Made by a program: the position numbers and the translations under genes. From Corynebacterium sp. ACRQK (lineage in GTDB: Bacteria; Actinomycetota; Actinomycetes; Mycobacteriales; Mycobacteriaceae), in the NCBI RefSeq assembly GCF_022345965.1, contig NZ_JAKRMU010000008.1, forward strand, positions 50,577 to 114,576: 64,000 nt of DNA, written 5' to 3'. Position 1 is the first letter of the stretch, and each line of letters begins with the position of its first letter. Under the pieces are notes generated by a model. It made no database searches. It saw only the letters and a program-made list of their open reading frames with translations, and was not told the DNA's origin. Below are positions 7,714 to 20,789 of the stretch, in pieces.

Positions 7714-8514
7714 ATGAGCCTGGTAGATGCGACCGGCCTGCTCGGCGGGAATTCGGATGACTTCCGAGACCCCGCCGAGAGTCCGCAGGGCGCGCCAACC
7801 AAGACCACGCCGCTGAGCGACGAGGAACGAGCAACCAACGAGCAGCTCGTCGCAGAGTGGAACGACAAGTTAGAGGGCGCCAGCGCCGAAGAAATCATGG
7901 ACTGGGTGGCCGAGCACGTGCCCGGCAAGATCGCCGTGACCATGTCCATGCAGGACACCGTCCTGGCTGAACTGGCAGAAGGCCGCCTGGCGGAAGATCG
8001 CGCAGAGCTGGTGTTCCTGGATACCGGCTACCACTTCGCCGAAACGCTCGAGACCCGCGACAAGGTCCAACAGCGCTACAACCTGCCGCTGGAGAACATC
8101 ACCCCGGTGCTCAGCCGCGAGGAGCAGGACAAGGTCTACGGCCCGCGCCTGTACGCCCGCGACAACACCGCCTGCTGCCGCATGCGCAAGGTCGAGCCAC
8201 TGGCACGGATGCTGAACCCCTTCAATGCCTGGATCACCGGCGTGCGCCGCGTGGATAACGCCCTGCGTGCTAACACCCCGGTGCTGGATGTGGACCGCAC
8301 CGGCCGGCTGAAGATCAACCCTATCGTCGCCTGGAGCGACGAGGACGTGGAGGCATACATCGCCGACCACGACCTGATCATCAATCCCCTGACCAAGCAG
8401 GGCTACCCGTCGATCGGCTGCGAAACCTGCACCCTGCCGGTTGCCGAAGGACAGGACCCCCGATCCGGCCGCTGGGCCGACTCCAACAAGACAGAATGCG
8501 GACTTCACACATGA
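7714..8514 (+). CDS. cysH: Adenylyl-sulphate (APS) reductase, iron-sulphur type
   Basis: Reduces APS to sulphite and AMP with thioredoxin or glutaredoxin. The 266-residue protein has the four cysteines that mark the APS-using branch: C154-C155 (CCRMRK) and C236/C239 (GCETC) ligate a 4Fe-4S cluster. The catalytic Cys262 lies in the C-terminal ECGLH. The nucleotide-binding loop is the modified SMQDT near residues 76-80. The absence of an APS kinase domain in the neighbouring CysN fits direct use of APS. The start is ATG 7714, right after the strong Shine-Dalgarno AGAAGAGGAG; an upstream in-frame codon at 7663 is unlikely. The stop overlaps cysD as ATGA. Confidence 0.95.
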   Translation: MSLVDATGLLGGNSDDFRDPAESPQGAPTKTTPLSDEERATNEQLVAEWNDKLEGASAEEIMDWVAEHVPGKIAVTMSMQDTVLAELAEGRLAEDRAELVFLDTGYHFAETLETRDKVQQRYNLPLENITPVLSREEQDKVYGPRLYARDNTACCRMRKVEPLARMLNPFNAWITGVRRVDNALRANTPVLDVDRTGRLKINPIVAWSDEDVEAYIADHDLIINPLTKQGYPSIGCETCTLPVAEGQDPRSGRWADSNKTECGLHT

Positions 8515-9425
8515 GCAATGAAAACACCACCGCCCTCTCGCCGCACCTGGCGAGCCTCGAGGCGGAAGCAATCGAGATCCTGCGCGAAGTAGCAGGCCAG
8601 TTCGACCGCCCCGCGCTGCTGTTTTCCGGCGGCAAGGATTCCGTCGTGGTCCTGGAGCTAGCGAAGCGCGCCTTCCACCCCGCACCGGTTCCCTTCGAGC
8701 TGGTGCACGTGGATACCGGCCACAACTTCCCGGAGGTCATCGAGTTCCGCGACAAGATCGCCGCGGATCCGAAGGTGACCCTGCACGTCGCTGCCGTCCA
8801 GGACTGGATCGACAGCGGTGCTATCCAGGAACGCCCGGACGGCACCCGCAACCCGCTGCAGACCGTGCCGCTGGTGGAGACCATCCAGAATCGCGGTTAC
8901 GACGCGGTGCTGGGCGGCGCCCGCCGCGACGAGGAGAAGGCTCGCGCCAAGGAGCGTGTGTTCTCCGTGCGCGATAGCTTCGGCGGCTGGAATCCGCGCC
9001 GCCAACGCCCCGAGTTGTGGGGGCTGTACAACGGCCGCCACCAAGTGGGCGAGAACATCCGCGTGTTCCCGATCTCCAACTGGACCGAGGCCGACGTGTG
9101 GGACTACATCCGCGACCGCAACGTCGAGGTCCCGGCGATTTACTACTCCCACCAGCGCGAGGTCTTCAACCGCAACGGCATGTGGCTAACCCCGGGCGAG
9201 TGGGGTGGCCCGAAGGAAGGCGAGGAGCTGGTCGAGAAGACCGTGCGCTACCGCACCGTCGGCGACATGAGCTGCACCGGCGCCGTCCTTTCCACCGCCA
9301 CGACCATCGAGGACGTGATCGACGAAATCCGCCAGTCCACCACCACCGAGCGCGGCGCCACCCGTGCCGACGACAAGCTCAGTGAGTCCTCCATGGAGGA
9401 TCGCAAGAAGGAAGGTTACTTCTGA
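8511..9425 (+). CDS. cysD: Sulphate adenylyltransferase subunit 2 (small subunit)
   Basis: The 304-residue catalytic subunit of ATP sulphurylase, forming APS from sulphate and ATP together with CysN. The PP-loop SGGKDS is at residues 39-44. The C-terminal VRYRTVGDMSCTGAVLSTA and the final KKEGYF are family hallmarks. The ATG at 8511 overlaps the cysH stop as ATGA, indicating translational coupling; ATG 8496, five codons upstream, is possible. The stop TGA overlaps the cysN ATG by one base. It shares a transcription unit with cysH and cysN and presumably the operators before cysH. Confidence 0.95.
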   Translation: MSNENTTALSPHLASLEAEAIEILREVAGQFDRPALLFSGGKDSVVVLELAKRAFHPAPVPFELVHVDTGHNFPEVIEFRDKIAADPKVTLHVAAVQDWIDSGAIQERPDGTRNPLQTVPLVETIQNRGYDAVLGGARRDEEKARAKERVFSVRDSFGGWNPRRQRPELWGLYNGRHQVGENIRVFPISNWTEADVWDYIRDRNVEVPAIYYSHQREVFNRNGMWLTPGEWGGPKEGEELVEKTVRYRTVGDMSCTGAVLSTATTIEDVIDEIRQSTTTERGATRADDKLSESSMEDRKKEGYF

Positions 9426-10684
9426 TGTCCACCAACCTGCCGACCCTCCGCCTGTGCACCGCCGGCTCCGTCGACGACGGCAAGTCCACCTTTGTGGGTC
9501 GCCTGCTGCACGATACGAAGTCCATCCTGGCCGACCAGTACGAGTCCGTAGAGCGCGTCTCCACCGCCAAGGGCCTGGAGAACCCGGACCTGTCGCTGCT
9601 GGTTGATGGCCTGCGCGCCGAGCGCGAGCAGGGCATCACCATTGACGTGGCCTACCGCTACTTCGCCACTGACAAGCGCAGCTTCATCCTGGCCGACACC
9701 CCGGGGCACGTGCAGTACACGCGCAACACCGTCACGGGCCTGTCCACCTCGGAGCTTGTCATTGTTCTGGTTGACGCCCGCAACGGCGTGATCGAGCAGA
9801 CCCGTCGCCACCTGACCGTGGCGGCGATGATGAAGATCTCCCACGTGATCGTGGCCGTCAACAAGATCGACGCGGTCGATTTCAGCGAGCAGGTCTTCAA
9901 CGACGTGAAGTCCGACGTGGACGCGCTGGTCTCCGAGCTGGGCCTGGCGCACGTCGACGTGATCCCGACCTCCGCGCTGCTGGGCGACAATGTCGTCGAG
10001 CGCAGCCAGAACACCCCCTGGTACACGGGTCCGTCCGTGCTGGAGATTTTGGAGACCACCGAGCCGGCGAAGAACAGCGCCGATGTGGAGCGCGGACTGC
10101 GTTTCCCGATCCAGATCGTCATCCGCGATCACGCCACCGACTACCGCGGCTACGCAGGTCGCCTCACCGCGGGCAAGGTGTCCGTCGGCGATAAGGTGCT
10201 GGCCGATGGCCGTGAGGCGATCATCGAGGGGATCGACGGTCCGGCAGGGGAGCAGCAGACCGCCACCCGCGGCGAGTCAGTCTCCCTGCGCCTGGACCGC
10301 GACATCGACCTGTCCCGCGGGGACATCATCGCCGCCCCGGACCTGCCGGAGCCGCAGCAGTCCTTCACCGCGACGGTCTTCCACCTGTCCGAGTCCCCGG
10401 TGCGCCTGCGCAGCAATGTGCTGGTGCGCTACGGCACCGCGCTGGTGCGTGGCCGCGTGGACGAGGTCATCCGCCGGGTGGACATCTCCGGCCGCAACCG
10501 CAGCGAGGAGGAGATCGCTCACGGAAACGCCGATGAGCTGGCCCTCAACGACATCGCGGAGGTGCGCGTGACGGTGGCCGAGCCGCTGCCCGTTGAAACC
10601 TATCGCCGTGGCGGCCGCGTTGGTTCGCTGCTGCTGATTAACCCCGGTAGTGGCGACACCCTGTCCGCAGGTCTGGTGAACTAG
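9425..10684 (+). CDS. cysN: Sulphate adenylyltransferase subunit 1 (GTPase)
   Basis: The 419-residue GTPase subunit of ATP sulphurylase, which couples GTP hydrolysis to APS formation. The G motifs of an EF-Tu-like domain are present: P-loop GSVDDGKS (14-21), DTPGHVQYT and NKID. EF-Tu-like beta-barrel domains follow. It ends without the fused CysC APS-kinase domain found in mycobacteria, so PAPS is not made by this protein, in agreement with the APS-type CysH. The gene starts on the last base of cysD. Confidence 0.95.
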   Translation: MSTNLPTLRLCTAGSVDDGKSTFVGRLLHDTKSILADQYESVERVSTAKGLENPDLSLLVDGLRAEREQGITIDVAYRYFATDKRSFILADTPGHVQYTRNTVTGLSTSELVIVLVDARNGVIEQTRRHLTVAAMMKISHVIVAVNKIDAVDFSEQVFNDVKSDVDALVSELGLAHVDVIPTSALLGDNVVERSQNTPWYTGPSVLEILETTEPAKNSADVERGLRFPIQIVIRDHATDYRGYAGRLTAGKVSVGDKVLADGREAIIEGIDGPAGEQQTATRGESVSLRLDRDIDLSRGDIIAAPDLPEPQQSFTATVFHLSESPVRLRSNVLVRYGTALVRGRVDEVIRRVDISGRNRSEEEIAHGNADELALNDIAEVRVTVAEPLPVETYRRGGRVGSLLLINPGSGDTLSAGLVN

Positions 10685-10685
10685 C

Positions 10686-11495
10686 ATGACCTGGCCGGCA
10701 CCCATCATCTGCTTGGCGCATGGATCCCGCCACCCGCAGGCGGATCAGGCGGTCTTCGAGATCGCCGAGCGCATTTCCGCGAGCACTGGGCTGCCGGCCT
10801 TCGCCGCCTTCCTGGACTTTCACCCCGCCACCCTCACGACGGTCGCCCATCGTGTTGTCGCGGCGGGCTACACGGAGGCGGTAGTGGTTCCTTTGCTGTT
10901 CACGCAGGCTTTCCACGCTCGCTTCGACGTTCCTGCCGCGATTGCCGAGGCTGTTGAGTCTATTGACGCCACTTCGTCCGCCGGCCTGACTCTTCGCCTC
11001 ACGGATGGGTTGGGAATCGGCGCGGATATGGAGGAGCTGGTCGCCGACTTCACGGCCCAGTACCTCGCTGAAGTTCCCGCGATTGCTGGCACTGTGAGCG
11101 CTGAGAACGCTGAGAACGCTGAGAACGCTGACGCCGCGAACGCCGCAGACAGCAGCAGCATCGACAAGCTCGCGCTGTACTCCGTGGGCTCCAGCCAGCC
11201 GGGCGCGAACGAGGCCGTCGCCGAGTTCGCCGGCCGCGTTGGCGCCCGCCTGAACATGCGCAGCGCCCGCGCCTTCGTCGCCACCGGGGACAACCCGGGC
11301 CGAGACACGGAGGCGCTGCTGGAATTCGCAGACGAACGCACCGTCACCGTCCCGCTGTTCGTCAGCCCCGGCCTGCTGTGGGACAAGGCCAAGATCCGAA
11401 TGCCAAACGGCCGGAAGTGTACGCGCCACCTCGGTGACGCGGTAGCCCCGGTCGTCATCAACCGCGCCTGTCGCGCCCTGCAACAAGCGCACTAG
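10686..11495 (+). CDS. cysY: Sirohydrochlorin chelatase-like protein (CbiX family)
   Basis: A 269-residue protein starting right after cysN. The beginning PIICLAHGSRHPQADQAV with its histidine, then AVVVPLLFTQAFHARFDVP, are typical of SirB/CbiX chelatases that put iron into sirohydrochlorin to give sirohaem, the cofactor of CysI. Two chelatase-like halves appear, the second beginning LALYSVGSSQPGANEAV. They are joined by a low-complexity linker made of repeated Ala-Glu-Asn units (DNA about 11098-11135) not expected in the fold. Position equals cysY of the C. glutamicum cluster; the symbol is used by synteny. Confidence 0.8.
   Translation: MTWPAPIICLAHGSRHPQADQAVFEIAERISASTGLPAFAAFLDFHPATLTTVAHRVVAAGYTEAVVVPLLFTQAFHARFDVPAAIAEAVESIDATSSAGLTLRLTDGLGIGADMEELVADFTAQYLAEVPAIAGTVSAENAENAENADAANAADSSSIDKLALYSVGSSQPGANEAVAEFAGRVGARLNMRSARAFVATGDNPGRDTEALLEFADERTVTVPLFVSPGLLWDKAKIRMPNGRKCTRHLGDAVAPVVINRACRALQQAH
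11098..11135 (+). repeat. 9-bp tandem repeat inside the chelatase gene
   Basis: The nonamer GCTGAGAAC is repeated about three times and encodes Ala-Glu-Asn units in the linker between the two halves of the protein. Confidence 0.8.
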
Positions 11496-11501
11496 CCCTT
11501 C

Positions 11502-11544
11502 TAGCCCCTCACAACACGTTTTCCCTCACGGATAGCCCCTCACA
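11502..11544 (+). repeat. Direct repeat in the chelatase-cysZ spacer
   Basis: TAGCCCCTCACA occurs at 11502-11513 and 11533-11544, with shorter echoes (CCCTCAC at 11523, ACCCCTC just before the cysZ start). The 70-base spacer appears built from degenerate copies. Confidence 0.7.
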
Positions 11545-11565
11545 GACAGCAAGGACTAACCCCTC

Positions 11566-12576
11566 ATGAAGATCTTGATTTTTGCCCTCGTCGGCGTGGT
11601 CGCCCAGTTGGTCGACGGTGCGCTGGGCATGGCATTCGGCATCACCGCAACCACTCTGCTGATTTTCTCCGGCCTGGGCCCCGCCCACGCCTCCGCCGCT
11701 ATTCACCTCGCGGAGGTCGGCACCACGCTGTTCTCCGGCCTGTCCCATTGGCGGCTGAAGAACGTCCACTGGCCGACCGTCCTGGCTCTCGGTGTGCCGG
11801 GCGCCATCGGCGCGTTCACAGGCGCCTATGTGCTCAGCAACCTCTCCACCGAGGCGGCCGAGCCAGTTGTGCCCACCCTGCTGGTGCTTCTCGGCGCCTA
11901 CGTGCTGGTGCGCAGCGTGGCCGTGCCGTGGAAAAAGAATGAAAACACCCAGCCGGTATCCACCACTCGCCGCTCCCGCTTCGGCCTGGCGGGCCTGGGC
12001 CTGGCCGGTGGCTTCCTGGATGCCTCCGGCGGTGGCGGCTGGGGTCCCGTAACCACCTCCACCCTGATGAGCGTGGGCAAAGCCGAGCCACGCCGCATTA
12101 TCGGCACGGTAAACACCGCCGAGTTCCTGGTTGCCGTTTCCGCCTCCGCTGGCTTCGTTGCCGGCATGGGTTCGGAACTGGCGGAAAACTGGCAACCAGT
12201 CGTCGGCCTGCTGGTCGGCGGAGCCATCGCCGCCCCGATCGCCGCATGGATCGTAACCATTATGAAGCCAGAAGTACTTGGCGGCGTGGTCGGAGCCCTG
12301 CTGATGCTGCTGAACTCCAGCCGCCTGGTGAACTATTTCGGCTTCCTCGGCGTGGTCGCCGTCATCCTGATCGGCCTGGCCGTGATCGTCGCCCTCGTCG
12401 TCGTCCGCAAGCGCTCCCTGTTGGAACGCTCCCTGACCGGCGACGATGCACCGGAGAACTCCCAGCAGGCCACCGCGGCAAGCGACGCGGAGGCTATCGA
12501 GGGGCGGGCAAGTGGGCGTCACTACGAAGAAAGAACGAAAGTACAACAGCGCGAGAAAGAGCGCGCCAGGGGGTAG
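11566..12576 (+). CDS. cysZ: TSUP-family transporter (TauE/SafE), putative sulphate permease CysZ
   Basis: A 336-residue integral membrane protein with about eight hydrophobic segments. It begins with a helix followed by QLVDGALGMAFGITATTLLI, a typical TSUP first repeat. The second repeat shows GLAGGFLDASGGGGWGPVTTSTL, the duplicated G/P-rich loop of the family. The last ~60 residues are charged and low in complexity. In C. glutamicum the gene at the end of the cys cluster, named cysZ, is required for growth on sulphate, so import of sulphate is the likely role although other family members export sulphite or sulphonates. It is unrelated to E. coli CysZ. Confidence 0.85.
   Translation: MKILIFALVGVVAQLVDGALGMAFGITATTLLIFSGLGPAHASAAIHLAEVGTTLFSGLSHWRLKNVHWPTVLALGVPGAIGAFTGAYVLSNLSTEAAEPVVPTLLVLLGAYVLVRSVAVPWKKNENTQPVSTTRRSRFGLAGLGLAGGFLDASGGGGWGPVTTSTLMSVGKAEPRRIIGTVNTAEFLVAVSASAGFVAGMGSELAENWQPVVGLLVGGAIAAPIAAWIVTIMKPEVLGGVVGALLMLLNSSRLVNYFGFLGVVAVILIGLAVIVALVVVRKRSLLERSLTGDDAPENSQQATAASDAEAIEGRASGRHYEERTKVQQREKERARG
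12515..12521 (+). repeat. Dispersed motif copy in the cysZ tail
   Basis: GGCGTCA followed by CTACGAAGAAAG. It encodes part of the non-conserved charged tail. Confidence 0.6.
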
Positions 12577-12608
12577 AGCGAGGGCGAACCTTACGTGTAA
12601 ACCTCGCT
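12577..12608 (+). terminator. Weak stem-loop after cysZ
   Basis: AGCGAGG at 12577-12583 can pair with CCTCGCT at 12602-12608 directly after the cysZ stop. There is no T tract, so termination is doubtful. Confidence 0.3.
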
Positions 12609-12672
12609 GGTACGGGGCTACCAAGGCACAATGGAAGTGAAGTGAAACTCCATCGAGGAAGGTATGTGAGCT

Positions 12673-14190
12673 GTGTCTATCGCGTCGTCTATCGCGCCCC
12701 AAGGAACTGGCACGAACGCCGTCATCTCGCCGATAGCGAGCGCCGCCGTGCGCCGCTCCGACATCTTGGACGCACTGGGGGAGGCAGAGGCAGTCGACAT
12801 CTTCGACACCATTCGCCCCTCCGCGCCCGACTTCGCCGCCGCCCTCGACGCGGCCTACGGCGCTAAGGTCGACTCCGGAGCCGCTGCCGGTGCTGGTGCC
12901 GTACTGCTCGGCACCGGAGAGATCACCTTCGACTCGCGCCTTGCCGCCGCCGCGGGCGCATCCCACTACCTGCTCGCGGGCAGCCCAGCCGACGCCACGG
13001 CGCTGCAGCTGGCGTCCGGGCAGCTCGTGCGCTCCGGTCGCAAGCCCGCCGGTATTTCTTTTATTGACGCCACCGCCTCCGCAGCTGCCGCCACAGCCAA
13101 TGCTGTAGAGGCGGAGGGGCAGGCAATCCGCCACATCGCTCTGGAAGGCATCGCGCAGGCAGCGGTCGGTGGGGCTGATGCTGGTGCGAGTGCCGCGAAG
13201 GAGCCCGTGATCGGGCCCGAGCTGTTCGAACGCAACCTGTTGATCAAGGCCCGCGAAAAGAACGCGCACATCGTACTGCCGGAAGGCGAGGACGACCGCA
13301 TTCTCACCGCGGCTGACCAGCTGCTGCGCGCCAAAGTGTGCCGACTAACCATCCTGGGCAACCCGGACGACATCGCCCACCGCGCCAAGGAGCTGGGACT
13401 GGACCTGTCCGGCGCCACTCTGACCGACCCGAGCGAAGGCAACCAGCTGGAAGAATTTGCCGCCGAGTTCGCTGAGCTGCGCAAGCACAAGGGAATCACG
13501 CTGGAGCAGGCGCGCGAGACGATGCAGGACATCAGCTACTACGCGACGATGATGGTCCACAAGGGCATCGCCGACGGCATGGTCTCCGGCGCGGCTCACA
13601 CAACCGCGCACACCATTAAGCCCTCGTTCCAGATCATCAAGACTGTACCGGGTGCGTCGGTGGTCAGCTCCATCTTCCTGATGGTCATGGACGGCGTGCT
13701 GTGGGCATTCGGCGACTGCGCCGTGAACCCGAACCCCACCCCCGACCAGCTGGCGGAGATCGCCGCCGTGTCCGCGCAGACCGCCTCGCAGTTCGGCATC
13801 GAGCCGAAGGTGGCGATGCTGAGCTACTCCACCGGCACCTCCGGCGCCGGTGCGGACGTGGAGGCTGTGGCCGCCGCCGTGAAGAAGGCGCAGGAGAACA
13901 ACCCAGACCTCCCTCTGGACGGGCCACTGCAGTTCGACGCCGCAGTGGTGGAATCCGTCGGCCAGAAGAAGCTGCCGGGCTCTGACGTGGCCGGGCAGGC
14001 AACCGTGTTCGTGTTCCCGGATCTGAACTGCGGAAACATTACCTACAAGGCGGTCCAGCGCACCGCCGATGCGCTGGCCGTGGGGCCGATCCTGCAAGGC
14101 CTGAACAAGCCTGTGAATGATCTCTCGCGTGGTGCGACCGTGCCGGACATTGTGAACACCGTGGCGATTACTGCGATCCAGGCCAACTAG
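12673..14190 (+). CDS. pta: Phosphate acetyltransferase
   Basis: Interconverts acetyl-CoA and acetyl phosphate; with AckA it serves acetate activation and overflow. The 505-residue protein has an N-terminal region of about 175 residues, Ala-rich and poorly conserved, then the PTA/PTB catalytic domain (LLIKAREKNAHIVLPEGEDDRIL onward, with GMVSGAAHTTAHTIKPS and MLSYSTGTSG). The start is GTG 12673, 10 bases after GAGGAAGG. ackA follows 45 bases later, the conserved pta-ackA order. A GGCGTCA-type word lies in the N-terminal part (13065-13071, minus strand), where T-rich DNA stands out against the GC-rich gene. Confidence 0.95.
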   Translation: MSIASSIAPQGTGTNAVISPIASAAVRRSDILDALGEAEAVDIFDTIRPSAPDFAAALDAAYGAKVDSGAAAGAGAVLLGTGEITFDSRLAAAAGASHYLLAGSPADATALQLASGQLVRSGRKPAGISFIDATASAAAATANAVEAEGQAIRHIALEGIAQAAVGGADAGASAAKEPVIGPELFERNLLIKAREKNAHIVLPEGEDDRILTAADQLLRAKVCRLTILGNPDDIAHRAKELGLDLSGATLTDPSEGNQLEEFAAEFAELRKHKGITLEQARETMQDISYYATMMVHKGIADGMVSGAAHTTAHTIKPSFQIIKTVPGASVVSSIFLMVMDGVLWAFGDCAVNPNPTPDQLAEIAAVSAQTASQFGIEPKVAMLSYSTGTSGAGADVEAVAAAVKKAQENNPDLPLDGPLQFDAAVVESVGQKKLPGSDVAGQATVFVFPDLNCGNITYKAVQRTADALAVGPILQGLNKPVNDLSRGATVPDIVNTVAITAIQAN

Positions 14191-14235
14191 CCGGCAGGCC
14201 GGACGAAGAAGAAGAGAGAAGAACAGAGAAGAAAA

Positions 14236-15447
14236 GTGACCAAGTACGTACTCGTCCTCAACTCAGGCTCCAGCTCCATCAAGTTCCAAGTTCTCGACCC
14301 GGAGGCAAGCGCAACGGCGGACCCATTCGTCTCCGGCATCGTCGAGAAAATCGGCGAAAAGAAGGGACACATCCAGATTCAGACGGAAACGTCGAAAATG
14401 GAAGACAATCGCCCTATCCTCAGCCACTCTGTTGGCCTAGAACGCGCCTTCGGCATGATGACGCTACTGGGCGTCGGACCCCAAGACCTAGACCTGGTAG
14501 CAGCAGGGCACCGCGTGGTCCACGGTGGCGCAACGTTCACAGAGCCCGTGCTCATCGACGACGAGGTGATTGAGCAGCTCAAGGAGCTCATCCCGCTGGC
14601 GCCGCTGCACAACCCCGCCAACATCGACGGCATCGAAAACGCCCGAGCGCTGCTGGAACACGTCCCGCACGTGGCAGTGTTCGACACCGCGTTCTTCTCC
14701 ACACTGCCGGAGCACGCGGCGAATTATGCCGTCAAGAAGGACATCGCCGACGAGTACAACATCCGCCGCTACGGCTTCCACGGCACCAGCCACGAGTACG
14801 TGTCCTCCAAGGTTCCGGACCTGCTGGGCAAGCCCGCCGAGGAGGTCAACCAGATCACCCTGCACCTGGGCAACGGTGCCTCGGCCGCCGCGATTCGTGG
14901 CGGTGAAGCAGTAGATACGACGATGGGATTGACGCCGCTCGCCGGCCTGGTGATGGGCACCCGTTCCGGCGACATTGACCCAGGCATTATTTTCCACCTG
15001 GCGCGCTCCGGCGGGATGACGGTGGATCAGGCGGATAAGCTGTTGAACCGCGAGTCCGGTCTGAAGGGTATGGCTGGCGTGAACGATTTCCGCGAGCTGA
15101 AAACCTTGATCGAGGACGGCGATGAAAATGCTCAGCTGGCCTACGACGTGTACATCCACGCGCTGCGTCGCTTCATTGGGTCTTACATGCTGACCCTCGG
15201 TGGCGTGGATGCGATTGTGTTCACCGCGGGCGTGGGCGAGAACGCGGTGCAGGTGCGCCGCGATACGATGGCTGACCTGCAGAACTTTGGCATTGAGATT
15301 GATGATGCGCGGAATGAGAACTCCGAGGGGATTGTCGGCGCGCGGGAGATCTCTACTGACGATTCGACGGTGAAGGTGTTCGTGGTTCCGACGAATGAGG
15401 AGCTGGCAATCGCGCGCCAGGCGACGGAGCTGGCCGAGCAGCAGTAG
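14236..15447 (+). CDS. ackA: Acetate kinase
   Basis: Converts acetyl phosphate and ADP to acetate and ATP, or the reverse during growth on acetate. The 403 residues contain the ASKHA-fold motifs [15 protein letters not shown] near the N-terminus, [45 protein letters not shown] and FTAGVGENA. The start is GTG 14236 preceded by a long purine tract acting as ribosome binding site. Second gene of the pta-ackA unit; no terminator with a T run was found after it. Confidence 0.96.
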   Translation: MTKYVLVLNSGSSSIKFQVLDPEASATADPFVSGIVEKIGEKKGHIQIQTETSKMEDNRPILSHSVGLERAFGMMTLLGVGPQDLDLVAAGHRVVHGGATFTEPVLIDDEVIEQLKELIPLAPLHNPANIDGIENARALLEHVPHVAVFDTAFFSTLPEHAANYAVKKDIADEYNIRRYGFHGTSHEYVSSKVPDLLGKPAEEVNQITLHLGNGASAAAIRGGEAVDTTMGLTPLAGLVMGTRSGDIDPGIIFHLARSGGMTVDQADKLLNRESGLKGMAGVNDFRELKTLIEDGDENAQLAYDVYIHALRRFIGSYMLTLGGVDAIVFTAGVGENAVQVRRDTMADLQNFGIEIDDARNENSEGIVGAREISTDDSTVKVFVVPTNEELAIARQATELAEQQ

Positions 15448-15721
15448 GGTCTGCCCGGGGCGCCGGGTTGCTCTGGCTGCCCCTGCTGGCGCTGAAATGT
15501 CGTTAGAACGCGAATGCGTGCCTCGCCGTGCGGATTTTGTGCTCACTGGGGCTGAAATGTCGGAGAATTTGCAATTCGTTAAGGGTGGTAATTTTCGGTA
15601 ATGTAAAGGTGCAGGTTATGGACTTGTGCTCAGTGGTGTCTGATTTCGCCTCTCCACGTTTTGCAACTTTTCCGACATTTTGGTCCGGCGCAAATCATCG
15701 GGTACGCAGTTTGGGCGCAAA

Positions 15722-19300
<3,579 letters not shown>

Positions 19301-19301
<1 letters not shown>

Positions 19302-20707
19302 TAGAGGAACTCCTGCAGTCGGGGCCTAGTGCCAAAGAAGACGCACAGCGCGGAAAGCACTGTCAGGGTTAGTACAAGGTTGGTCACGCGGCCGGCGGCG
19401 GTGCGGCCTTCCACCAGAATGTCGCGCAGTTCTTCGCGGGTGCTGCTGATGAGCTCCTGCATTTCATTGTCCACGACGGTGTAGTCGGAAGTATCCTCGT
19501 CGGCGGCGCGCAGGTCCCTCTTTCCGTCTTGCTTTTCTTCGCTGACCTTTGTGTCCAGGGCCGCGGCCAGTGCTTCGGTGTAGCGGCCATTTTGCAGTTC
19601 AGAGACCATCTTTGCGTGAGATTCGTCCCAGGAACGCAGCGCTTCCCGGGCGGTATCGATGCGTTCGGGTTGGCTCACCTGGCTGTGCAGGTCTTCCAGC
19701 TTGCTGTCGATGTCCGCCATGGCGTCGGAGAACTCCTGCTGGCGATCCTCGCCGTAATCGCGCTGAATCAGCCCCAGCGCTTCCTGAGTGCGCGACTGCT
19801 GCACCGAGATGCGCACTGCCGTGAGCTGCTCGAGTGGCCGCACGGTGCCTTGCACGTCTTGGTTACCCGCGTGCCACGTCAAGGCAGCGCTTATTGACGC
19901 CCACACGAGGGCGAACAACATAAGCCCAGTAGCGGCTACATATCCGAGGTTAAACCACCTGTTGGTCAATGCCGCGAGCCAGAATTGGGCTATCACCAGC
20001 ATGATGATTGCCGCCACGATGCCGGATAGTGGGAACCACAGGGGAGCGGAGAGCTTCGCCTGCTGAGTGGAGACTTCCTCCGAGGTGCGGGAGTAGAGCT
20101 CCTGAGCGGCTGGCAGCATCGTGTCCTGCATCAGTGTGGAGGCCTGGGCCAGGTAAGAGGCGCCGACGGGGTTGCGCAGGCGGTCGTGTGTCTGCGCGTT
20201 GGACATCAGCTTCACGTACTCCGGCATGGAGTTCTGGATGTGCAGTACCAGCTCCATTTCTCGGGACTCGATGTTGTCAATGCCGCTGGTGGCACGGATC
20301 AGGGAGGTCGAAGCGCTGGACATTGCCGCGTCGTAGTCCCGGGTGGCAGTGTCGGTGGTGGATTTGCGCAAGAAGCTGGTGGTGGCCACGGAATCTGCCA
20401 CGGAAAGGGAGTTGAAGAGTTCCTGCGCCGCGTCCGACAGGGGCTCGGTCCGGCTGACCAAGGTGTTCAGTTGTGCCTGGCGGTTTTGCGAGCTGTAGAC
20501 CATGGCCCCGCCGGCGGCGAGAATGGCCAAAACCAGGATCGTCGAGACGATGGTGAGTAGGCCGGGGGAGGTGGAGGCGAACTTGAGGAACCGGCGCGGG
20601 GCTTCGAGCGCCGGGTTCACAAACCCCTTGAACGAGCTGCCTCGACCGGTGGGGTGCTCATCGCTTTCCATCCACCGGTCTGCCTCGAACGCAGTCACAG
20701 GGGGCAT
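19301..20707 (-). CDS. glnX: Membrane signal-transfer protein GlnX
   Basis: A 468-residue membrane protein with a helix near the N-terminus (LLTIVSTILVLAILAAGGAMV), a central pair (FPLSGIVAAIIMLVIAQFWLA and the next), and a C-terminal helix (LVLTLTVLSALCVFFG). Between them lie two extracellular helical domains resembling four-helix-bundle sensor modules. GlnX is thought to relay ligand binding by GlnH to PknG. ATG 20707 is chosen because a TATACT hexamer lies 8 bases before it, giving a leaderless mRNA that would also cover glnH and pknG. In-frame ATG 20713 and TTG 20749 are alternatives. It is divergent from the ABC gene. Confidence 0.88.
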
Positions 20708-20715
20708 AGCCATAA

Positions 20716-20721
20716 AGTATA
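20716..20721 (-). promoter_or_regulatory. -10 hexamer of glnX-glnH-pknG, leaderless
   Basis: TATACT on the minus strand ends 8 bases before ATG 20707. Confidence 0.5.
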
Positions 20722-20789
20722 TACAGCCTAAGTAAACCTCTGCCCACAAACTCTGCTTAAACTACCCTCATTGTGGCAGACTAGAACGC

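Noticed and set aside
9772..9778. Dispersed-motif copy inside cysN as evidence of DNA-level selection
   Set aside because: It encodes Val-Asp-Ala in the conserved GTPase segment LVDARNG, so this copy may be dictated by protein. It is counted but not used as support.
11509..13269. 586-codon open frame on the minus strand opposite cysZ and pta
   Set aside because: It is antisense to two well-conserved genes, Gly/Gln-rich and domain-less. Long antisense frames are expected in high-GC coding DNA.
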